Assembly (NCBI GenBank): GCA_002844335.1
Contig: CP019154.1
Location: forward strand, 1,426,001 to 1,490,000
DNA: 64,000 nucleotides
Direction of reading: 5' to 3'
DNA from: Haloarcula taiwanensis
GTDB taxonomy: Archaea; Halobacteriota; Halobacteria; Halobacteriales; Haloarculaceae
Shown: positions 57,520 through 64,000 of the stretch, one piece after another
Numbering within the stretch: the first letter of the stretch is position 1
Layout of the letters: every line of letters begins with the position of its first letter
Notes under the pieces: model-generated
Seen by the model: only the letters and a program-made list of their open reading frames with translations
Databases searched by the model: none
What the model was told of the DNA's origin: nothing
Program-made: the position numbers and the translations under genes

Positions 57520-57915
57520 ATGGAAAGCGAACGCAACGTCCTCGGCGGGGAACTGGCCCCCTGCTCGATGGACCCGAAGACGGGCTTCATGCGCGACGGA
57601 TACTGCTACCCGCTCCAGCGTGACCCCGGTCGGCACGAGATCTGTGCCGTGATGACTGCGGAGTTTCTAGAGTACAGCAAGGCGCAGGGCAACGACCTCG
57701 TGACGCCGCGGCCGGACCTGAACTTCCCGGGCCTCGACCCCGGCGACCACTGGTGTGTCTGTGTCCCGCGCTGGATAGAGGCTCACGAGGCCGGGCGTGC
57801 ACCGCCGGTGAACCTCGACGCGACGAGCGAAGACGTACTCGAAGACGTATCGCTGGAGACGCTGCAGGAGTACGCCGCCGACACGGAGTCCGAAGCCGAT
57901 GCGACCAGCGAATGA
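57520..57915 (+). CDS. DUF2237 family protein
   Basis: A 131-residue protein of the DUF2237 family, present in bacteria and archaea, function unknown. Conserved blocks are NVLGGELAPCSMDPKTGFMR, EICAVMTAEFLEYSKAQGND and DPGDHWCVCVPRW, with cysteines in each. The acidic tail (about 100-131) is halophile-specific. A TATA-like GCTTTACT (about 57489-57496) predicts a leaderless start at ATG 57520. Confidence 0.85.
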   Translation: MESERNVLGGELAPCSMDPKTGFMRDGYCYPLQRDPGRHEICAVMTAEFLEYSKAQGNDLVTPRPDLNFPGLDPGDHWCVCVPRWIEAHEAGRAPPVNLDATSEDVLEDVSLETLQEYAADTESEADATSE

Positions 57916-57984
57916 CCCGCGGCGCGAACGACTTTTGAGGGTCCGCCCCCTCGCTTGGGCCGTGCAACAGGGGAGGGCCAGCCA

Positions 57985-60672
57985 GTGAGCGCGGATCGCG
58001 TTCGCGGCGTCGTCGTCGACATCGAGGAGCCGAAGACGGTGACCACCCAGTACGGGGAAAGCGACCTCTGTGAGGTGACCATCCGCCCTGAACGCGGAGC
58101 CGGCGAACCGACGACAGTGACACTCTGGGGGAAGTGGACTGAGAACGCCGCCGTCATCGAGACAGGCATGGAGATCGCCGTCTACAACCCCGACGAGCGG
58201 GAGTACCAGGGCGAGCAGCAGTACTCCGTCGGCGGCGACGCCACCCTCGTCGTCCAGCCGGATTTCCTCGTCGACGTGACCGACATCCGGGCGTGGGTGC
58301 AGTGCCCGCGGATGTACTACCTCCGGAAACTCGACGGCGCGGACCACGCCTATCCGCTGGTGAAGGGGACCGTCGTCCACGAGGTGTTCGGCGACCTGCT
58401 CCGTGGCCGGGACCTCGACACTGCTATCGAGGAGCAGGTGGACGCCGCCGGACTGGATATCGGATTGCTGGGCCGAGAGTCCGACGAGGTGGCCGGCGAC
58501 GTGCGTGACCACGCCGCAGCTATTCAGGGCTGGCTCCAGCAGGGGACGCTAACTGAAACAGACCAGTGGCGCTCCGAGATGACGCTCATCTCCGAGCGGT
58601 TCGGCATGAAGGGGCGGGCCGATGCCGTCCGGCGCGGGATGCCCGTCGAACTCAAGACCGGCAAGAACACCAAGCGAGAGCCCCGATTCCAGGACAAGAT
58701 TCAGGCGACCGCGTACGCGCTGATGCTCGGCGAGCGCACGGCCGGCGCGGACAGCGCCGTCGAGGCCGCGCCGGATACGGGCACGCTCCTGTACACCAAA
58801 AACGCCGCCGTGGACCGCGCCGAGGAAAGCGGCGACCTCTCACCGGCCAAGGAGTTCTCTATCGGGAGCGGGCTGCTGAACTACGTCGTCCGGACGCGCA
58901 ATGCGATTGCGGCGATGGAGTACGACTGTAGCGTGCCGACCGGCTACGAGGCCAACGCGAAATGCGAGTACTGCTTCGAGCAGGACACCTGTATGGCCGT
59001 CTCCGGCCGCCTCGACCAGGAATCCAAGGCTGGACAGGTCGGCCGAGCGGTGCCCGACGAGGAACTGGACTACTTCGAGCAGTTCTACGCGGCAATCGAG
59101 GCCGAGCGCCGGTCCGTCCATCGGGAGTACGCGAAGCTCTGGGAACAGACGCCCGAGGAGCGCGCCGACAACGACCGCGCGCTCATCGACCTCGAACCGA
59201 CCGGCCGCCGGGAACTCGACGGCGGCCGGTGGGAACTCCGCGCGACCGGGACCGGGGCCGTCTCGAAAATCCGCGAAGGAAATCTCGTGCTCGCCAGCGA
59301 CGGCGACCCGGTGACCGGCAACGCTGAACTGGCCCGCGTAGAACGTCTCGGCGAAGAAATCGTCGTCACGGCTGACGAGCCACTGGACCTCCGGCGGCTG
59401 GACGTGTACCCCTCCGAGCTGACGACCGACCGGCTCCAGAACGCGCTCCACGACGCCGTGCTCCTCCAGTCGCCCGAGCAGAAGGACGTGCTGTTCGGGC
59501 GGCGCGAGCCGGACTTCAATACCGTCGAGGAGACGTTCATCGACAACAACGACGCCCAGAACGAGGCCGTCCAGTTAGCGGTCGGCGCGGAGGACTTCGC
59601 GCTCGTTCACGGCCCGCCCGGGACGGGCAAGACCTATACGCTAGCCCGAATGGTGCGGGCTCTGGTTGCTCGCGGCGACCGAGTACTGCTCTCTGCCTTT
59701 ACCAACCGCGCCGTGGACAATCTGCTGGAGGCGCTAGAAGACCAGGGGTACACCGATATCGTCCGCGTCGGCACGGAGAGCGGTGTCCGCGGGGACATGC
59801 AGAAGTACCGGCTGGAGACCAGCGGCGACCCCGGTGCGTGTGCGAGCCGGCTCCAGACCGCACAGGTCGTCGCGGCGACGACGGCCACCTGTGGCGGGAG
59901 CACGCTCCAGACCCAGGAGTTCGACGTGGCCGTCGTCGACGAAGCCGGCCAACTGACCGAGCCGGGGACGCTCGCGGCGACGACGCTCGCCGGCCGGTTT
60001 GTGCTCGTCGGCGACCACCAGCAGCTCCCGCCCGTGGTCCAGTCGGAAGACGAGACGCTGTCGACCTCGCTGTTCGAGCGCCTGATGGAGGCCCACCCCG
60101 AGGCCGGCATCATGCTGGACCGCCAGTACCGGATGGCCCAGCACATTCAGGCCTTCGCCTCGCGAGAGTTCTACGACGGGCAGTTGCGGCCCGCGACCGG
60201 CGAGGTAGCGGCCCAGCGGCTCGATGACCTCGACAGCGTCTCGACCACGAGCCTGCCCAAGCGGCTCCGGGACCGCGTGGCGTTTGTCGACCCCGACGGC
60301 AGCCAAGTCGGCAACACCAACCCCGCCGAGGCCGACCGGATCGCCGACATCGTCGCGTCGTACCGGTCGGCGGGGGTAGCAGCCGACGATATCGGCGTCA
60401 TCGCCCCGTACCGCGCGCAGGTCGCGGAGATATCGAAGCGTCTACCCGACGTGACCGTCGACACGGTCGACCGGTTCCAGGGGTCGAGCAAAGAAGTCAT
60501 CATCATCTCGTTCGTCGCCACCGGAGCGCTCGACAGCCCCATCTTCGAGGACTACCGGCGTATCAACGTCGCGCTCACGCGGGCGAAGAAGGCGCTCGTG
60601 CTCGTCGGCGACGGCGACGCGCTGGCGACCGACGAGGTGTACGGTCGGATGGTCGAATGGGCGCGGGGCTGA
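57985..60672 (+). CDS. dna2: Dna2-like nuclease-helicase with OB fold
   Basis: An 895-residue protein: N-terminal RPA-like OB fold (about 1-90), a Cas4/Dna2-type PD-(D/E)XK nuclease with a Fe-S cysteine set (CPRMYYLRKL, GTVVHEVFG, KGRADAV, VELKTGK, CEYCFEQDTC, about 95-345), and an SF1 helicase (about 530-895) with Walker A GPPGTGKTYT, DEAGQLTEP, VGDHQQLPP, DRQYRM, DRFQGSSKE and ALTRAKKALVLVGD. It should process flaps or ends in DNA replication and repair. I chose GTG 57985 because a Shine-Dalgarno-like GGAGG (57972-57976) lies 8 nt upstream; the frame stays open to TTG 57955. Confidence 0.88.
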   Translation: MSADRVRGVVVDIEEPKTVTTQYGESDLCEVTIRPERGAGEPTTVTLWGKWTENAAVIETGMEIAVYNPDEREYQGEQQYSVGGDATLVVQPDFLVDVTDIRAWVQCPRMYYLRKLDGADHAYPLVKGTVVHEVFGDLLRGRDLDTAIEEQVDAAGLDIGLLGRESDEVAGDVRDHAAAIQGWLQQGTLTETDQWRSEMTLISERFGMKGRADAVRRGMPVELKTGKNTKREPRFQDKIQATAYALMLGERTAGADSAVEAAPDTGTLLYTKNAAVDRAEESGDLSPAKEFSIGSGLLNYVVRTRNAIAAMEYDCSVPTGYEANAKCEYCFEQDTCMAVSGRLDQESKAGQVGRAVPDEELDYFEQFYAAIEAERRSVHREYAKLWEQTPEERADNDRALIDLEPTGRRELDGGRWELRATGTGAVSKIREGNLVLASDGDPVTGNAELARVERLGEEIVVTADEPLDLRRLDVYPSELTTDRLQNALHDAVLLQSPEQKDVLFGRREPDFNTVEETFIDNNDAQNEAVQLAVGAEDFALVHGPPGTGKTYTLARMVRALVARGDRVLLSAFTNRAVDNLLEALEDQGYTDIVRVGTESGVRGDMQKYRLETSGDPGACASRLQTAQVVAATTATCGGSTLQTQEFDVAVVDEAGQLTEPGTLAATTLAGRFVLVGDHQQLPPVVQSEDETLSTSLFERLMEAHPEAGIMLDRQYRMAQHIQAFASREFYDGQLRPATGEVAAQRLDDLDSVSTTSLPKRLRDRVAFVDPDGSQVGNTNPAEADRIADIVASYRSAGVAADDIGVIAPYRAQVAEISKRLPDVTVDTVDRFQGSSKEVIIISFVATGALDSPIFEDYRRINVALTRAKKALVLVGDGDALATDEVYGRMVEWARG

Positions 60673-62352
60673 CTACCCGTCCGTGTCGCCGGCCCTATCG
60701 CCCAGCCGCAGTCCCGCGAGGTGTGCGGTGAGGCGTTCTCGCAATGTCTCTCTGAGCGCTGTTGCAGTGTCCTCGTCGATATCGTACACGCGGGCGATGC
60801 CGCCGAGAAGGCTCGACGAACTCGCCGTGTCAGCCCCCACAGTCGCCAGGTCGCGACGACGCTGGAACGGCGAGCGCGTCACGAACACCGTCTGGAGCCG
60901 GTAGTACGGGACGATGCGGGTCGTCCGCCGCCAGAACCCGCTCCGGGTCGCGAGCACAGAGTCGTCCAGGTCGAACCCGCGGTGTCGCCAGCGGAGGTGG
61001 GCCGCCGGCGCGACCGGGAGAAAGAGGAGGGCTGTGAGCCACCAGTAGCCCGTTTCAAGCACCAGCGCGTCCACGGCGTAGGCGACCGCGGTGAGCCCGG
61101 CTGCGGCCAGCGAGAAGCGCGCGAGATAGCGCCGTCGGGCGCGTTTGGGCGACCGCTCGAAGTCAAGGTCGCCGAACGGTTCGATGTCACGGGCCAGTTC
61201 GTACACCTCCTCGCGTGGTGCAAGCGGGACGGCGACACCCTGCGTCGACTGCTGGTTCCCGCCGCTGTAGCCGGCCGTCTCGACGGCCAGCGTCGCGTAG
61301 CCGAACCGCCGCATCAGGACGTTTTCGCGGATAGTTACCGTCTGCACCTTCTCCAGTGGGATGTTGCCGCTGTAGCGGCGCAGGAGTCCACGCTCGTACC
61401 GGAGGTCGCCGTCAGCCTGCGTGAGCTGGAAGCCGTAGTATTCGATGACGGTTAGCGCCACGCTAACGACCAGTGCGAGCAGGAAGAACTGAGCGAGCGA
61501 AATCGCAGCGAAAATGCCAACTCGCGTTGTTTCTGGTGAGCCGGCTAGCCAGCGGACGACAGGCCCATTCAGCGACGCTCCAACGAGGGTCGCATTGAAC
61601 CGCAGCACGGCCCAGACAATGTCCATCCCCAGCGGGAGCGACGCCAGCGTGAGGACCGGCGCGGCCGGTCGAACAGAGACGAGGGCGTACGTCAGGAGTT
61701 CGCGCTGGTCGAAGGCGAACAACAGCGACCCGTCCGGCTGGTCGCGGTCCTCCACCTCCGACGTCGAAACCGGGTCCCCGTGCTCATTCGCGGTCTGGGC
61801 GTCGCCCGCGCGTGCCGGAGTGGGGCCGGTCACGCCGGGGAGGTCCGCGTGAGCCGACCGGACAGCTGTCGCAGTCTTAGACACCGCATCGGAGGTGGCC
61901 GCCGCAGTTTCGTCGTCCCGGTCGTGGGTCCGCACGTAGTTCCGCAGGCGTCTGACTTCGGCCTCGTCGACTGCATCGAGGGTGGCCTCCGTCGCGCTGC
62001 CACCGGCTGTCTCGAAGCGGACGATAGCGAGGCCGAGCAGGCGATTGAGGATGTTCTGCTCGACATCGAGGTTCTGGACGCGGCCGAGCGGAATCTGCCG
62101 GGACTGTCTGGCGAAGACACCGGATTCGACGGTGAGCGTGTCCCCGTCAAGTTCGTAGCGAAAGCGGAGGTAGCGCGCCAGTGCGTAGCCGCTGAATGCC
62201 AGCGCGCCGAACAGGCCAAGCAGCGGAACCGCAAACGCCGGCAGTCCGAGCATCCCGGTCCCAAGTGACCCACCGAAAAAGCCGAAGAAGCCGCCCTGCA
62301 GCGCCGCTCGGGCGACGCGCAGGACCGCACTTCGCGGGTGGAGCCGGTTCAT
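60673..62352 (-). CDS. Membrane protein with three bPH2 domains
   Basis: A 559-residue protein of the YdbT type. Three bacterial-PH-like (bPH2) domains each follow a pair of membrane helices: ESGVFARQSRQIPLGRVQNL, YERGLLRRYSGNIPLEKVQT and TRSGFWRRTTRIVPYYRLQT mark their starts. The function in membranes is unclear in all organisms. It starts inside the last codons of the smaller bPH2 gene (ATGA overlap), with which it forms a YdbS-YdbT pair, and it is convergent with dna2 (no gap). Confidence 0.87.
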   Translation of the reverse strand: MNRLHPRSAVLRVARAALQGGFFGFFGGSLGTGMLGLPAFAVPLLGLFGALAFSGYALARYLRFRYELDGDTLTVESGVFARQSRQIPLGRVQNLDVEQNILNRLLGLAIVRFETAGGSATEATLDAVDEAEVRRLRNYVRTHDRDDETAAATSDAVSKTATAVRSAHADLPGVTGPTPARAGDAQTANEHGDPVSTSEVEDRDQPDGSLLFAFDQRELLTYALVSVRPAAPVLTLASLPLGMDIVWAVLRFNATLVGASLNGPVVRWLAGSPETTRVGIFAAISLAQFFLLALVVSVALTVIEYYGFQLTQADGDLRYERGLLRRYSGNIPLEKVQTVTIRENVLMRRFGYATLAVETAGYSGGNQQSTQGVAVPLAPREEVYELARDIEPFGDLDFERSPKRARRRYLARFSLAAAGLTAVAYAVDALVLETGYWWLTALLFLPVAPAAHLRWRHRGFDLDDSVLATRSGFWRRTTRIVPYYRLQTVFVTRSPFQRRRDLATVGADTASSSSLLGGIARVYDIDEDTATALRETLRERLTAHLAGLRLGDRAGDTDG

Positions 62353-62810
62353 ACCGCGTCCGTCGCCTCGCTCTCGTTCGCGAGGTCACGGAGCTGTTCA
62401 CGGAGTTCGGTCGCCCGTTCCGGCCGCAGCCCGGGAATAGTGATGTCCGCGCCGCGGGTCCCGGCGGTGTAGACGACGACACTCGCTAGCCCGATAGCGC
62501 GTTCGACCGGACCGCGCGTGGTATCGACGTGCTGAACACGGACGTACGGGACTGACGTGTCGGTCCGGGTGACGACACCGCGAAGGAGAAACAGTGCGTC
62601 GTCTTGCAGGTCAAATCGCCAGATTCGGTGGGCAGCGACGGCGTGGACGACACCCAGAACCACGAGCACGACCCAGCCGCCGACGATGACCGTCTGTGGC
62701 AGTGGGACAGCAAACCGGTCGACGAGATATGCGATGACGCCGAGCACCGACGCCTGAATAACCGTCGATAGAATCCACAGCAGTCTCACCCGCGGATGAA
62801 TCGACTCCAT
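62349..62810 (-). CDS. Membrane protein with one bPH2 domain (YdbS type)
   Basis: A 153-residue protein with two hydrophobic segments (VIQASVLGVIAYLVDRFAV and VIVGGWVVLVVLGVVHAVAA) and a bPH2 domain (about 70-150: LRGVVTRTDTSVPYVRVQHV). It is the usual partner of the larger three-domain protein and is translated with it through a 4-nt overlap. Confidence 0.87.
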   Translation of the reverse strand: MESIHPRVRLLWILSTVIQASVLGVIAYLVDRFAVPLPQTVIVGGWVVLVVLGVVHAVAAHRIWRFDLQDDALFLLRGVVTRTDTSVPYVRVQHVDTTRGPVERAIGLASVVVYTAGTRGADITIPGLRPERATELREQLRDLANESEATDAV

Positions 62811-62900
62811 GTCTCATCCGAGGGCCCGCCCGCGGATTAACGGTTTGGCTCCGGGACGGAGGTGGTGGCCGCACAGTCACTCGGCGACGACGCCGGTCGG

Positions 62901-63539
62901 CTACACGCGCTCGTTGACCTGCTCCGCGACCCGCTCGCCGGGCCGCCGGAGGTGCCCGCTCTCGACCTCGTAGACGTACCCGGTCACGCTCACGTCGTCG
63001 GGAATCAAGTCGTGGTTTTCGAGGTATTCGACCTGTGCCGCACACGCCGCGTCGATGTCGTCGGTCATCCGGACCCACTCCGCGAGTGACGCGTCGCCGA
63101 TATTCAACTCCGGCAGCGCCGGGTCGAGGTCGACGTCGTCGAGGTCGCCGTCGACCGCGGCCTCGAACCCTTCGATCACGTCCTCGTCGGACGCGCTCAT
63201 CATCCCACAGTCGGTGTGGTTGACGACGATGATTTCGGTCGTATCGAAGTACTGTGTCGTCAGCGCGGCCGAGCGGATCACGTCGTCTGTGACCTTGCCG
63301 CCGGCGTTGCGGTAAATCTGTGCGTCGCCCAGCGAGAGGCCGAGCGCGTCCTCGACGGGGATGCGCTCGTCCATGCAGGCGACGACGAGCAACTGCTTGT
63401 CTGTCGGAATCCCCTTCCGACGCCGCCGCGCCCAGTCGTCCCGTGCGTCGACACCCTCGTCGACCGATTCGTGGACGTGGCCGGCTTCCGGCTCGTCGTG
63501 CTCGTGTGCGCCGTCGCTCCCGTGTGTGTGGTGTGGCAT
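62901..63539 (-). CDS. Beta-carbonic anhydrase with histidine-rich N-terminus
   Basis: A 212-residue beta-class carbonic anhydrase that interconverts CO2 and bicarbonate. The zinc ligands are Cys55 (in CMDER with catalytic Asp57 and Arg59), His108 and Cys111 (in NHTDCG). The first 24 residues hold seven histidines (MPHHTHGSDGAHEHDEPEAG and onward), an unusual metal-binding extension. The gene is on its own; its product could supply bicarbonate to biotin-dependent carboxylases. Confidence 0.88.
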   Translation of the reverse strand: MPHHTHGSDGAHEHDEPEAGHVHESVDEGVDARDDWARRRRKGIPTDKQLLVVACMDERIPVEDALGLSLGDAQIYRNAGGKVTDDVIRSAALTTQYFDTTEIIVVNHTDCGMMSASDEDVIEGFEAAVDGDLDDVDLDPALPELNIGDASLAEWVRMTDDIDAACAAQVEYLENHDLIPDDVSVTGYVYEVESGHLRRPGERVAEQVNERV

Positions 63540-63631
63540 TGCAGAACACGCCTTTGTGCCCCGTGGACTTTACTGCTTGCTCGACAACAGGCCAGCGGAC
63601 AGAAAGCACACAGTCGAACGGTGCCAGCCGT

Positions 63632-64000
63632 TCAGTCATCAGTGGCGACCGCGCTGTCGTCGGCATCCCCGTTCTCGATTTCGTTCAGGACTCGCTGGTG
63701 GAACTCCTGGAGGACGGCCGACTCGTCCTCCGCGAGGACCACGTCGCTTGCCATCAGCGTCGCCAGGCCGAAGGCACGCGGCGACGGCGAGTCGACGCGG
63801 GTCCGGACCACGTCCACGTCGCCGGCCCGTATCGCACGGAGGACGGACTCGATGCCGTCGATGTTCAGTTTGTCCTCCAGAATCTCGCGGTAGGTCTCCT
63901 CGACGACGGCGAACTCGCCCAGGTCCTCGGCGAACCCAAGCAGCATCTCCGAGGAGACCTGCTGTTCGCTTGCGGACTTCTCGTAGCCCTTGTAGCGTTT
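63632..64000 (-). CDS. lhr: C-terminal part of Lhr helicase (partial)
   Basis: The frame is open from the window edge to the TGA at 63632 and encodes the last 122 residues of a large helicase-related (Lhr-type) superfamily 2 helicase. KRYKGYEKSASEQQVSSEML and DVVRTRVDSPSPRAFGLATL match the C-terminal region of the family. Lhr proteins act in DNA repair. The N-terminal helicase core is outside the window. Confidence 0.8.
   Translation of the reverse strand, partial: KRYKGYEKSASEQQVSSEMLLGFAEDLGEFAVVEETYREILEDKLNIDGIESVLRAIRAGDVDVVRTRVDSPSPRAFGLATLMASDVVLAEDESAVLQEFHQRVLNEIENGDADDSAVATDD

Overview
The window is a GC-rich, gene-dense stretch of a halophilic archaeal chromosome, most likely Haloarcula or a close relative. 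The evidence is the strongly acidic proteins, many Tat lipoproteins with Gly/Ser/Asp linkers, mostly leaderless genes with TATA elements about 25 nt upstream, and family members typical of haloarchaea: DpsA, zinc-type glucose dehydrogenase, ADP-forming acetyl-CoA synthetase, TrmB regulators, GfcR, thiolase/DUF35 pairs and PccX. No transposase gene, CRISPR array, tRNA or rRNA was found.

Layout. 1-1463: end of a membrane protein gene, a small membrane protein and haem-copper oxidase subunit III. 1569-5724: biotin cluster bioB, a bioU candidate, bioF, bioD, with no bioA. 5919-9097: ADP-forming acetyl-CoA synthetase and a phosphotransacetylase-like P-loop partner. 9231-13575: DpsA, small haloarchaeal proteins and a secreted 5'-nucleotidase. 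13576-17163: haloarchaeal-type thiolase with its DUF35 partner, an uncharacterised protein and a siderophore-type binding lipoprotein. 17489-20130: phaB-pccB-pccX operon. 20348-28845: an RGP/UDP-arabinopyranose-mutase-family protein, an Fe(III) ABC importer, a GT39-like membrane protein, a Tat-exported gluconate-dehydrogenase-subunit-3-like protein and a DPM1-type glycosyltransferase. 28895-42550: sugar locus with two binding lipoproteins, one CUT1 ABC transporter, two TrmB regulators, glucose dehydrogenase, a Gfo/Idh/MocA oxidoreductase and an aldo/keto reductase. 42610-49000: GfcR, DUF5800, a second thiolase/DUF35 pair, an alpha/beta hydrolase, MeaB and the B12 subunit of methylmalonyl-CoA mutase. 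49248-54723: a probable cell-surface glycan locus. 54793-64000: MFS transporter, ribbon-helix-helix protein, Dna2-like nuclease-helicase, bPH2 membrane proteins, beta-carbonic anhydrase and the end of Lhr.

Three themes tie the genes together. Biotin made by the bio cluster is the cofactor of propionyl-CoA carboxylase, whose product goes to methylmalonyl-CoA mutase (B12 subunit and MeaB present); thiolases and PhaB link the same acyl-CoA pool to polyhydroxyalkanoate. A palindrome, TTAGG-N4-CCTAA, resembling DtxR-family iron boxes, sits at five promoters (10.6, 17.2, 20.3, 21.5 and 28.9 kb) and joins iron uptake to an RGP-like protein, glycosyltransferases and a 49-residue protein: this is the most unusual putative system here. 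The sugar locus pairs two binding proteins and two TrmB regulators with one transporter, and a 16-bp promoter motif recurs inside it. Structured noncoding segments near 5.75 kb, 29.8-30.1 kb and 43.5 kb are not explained by genes.
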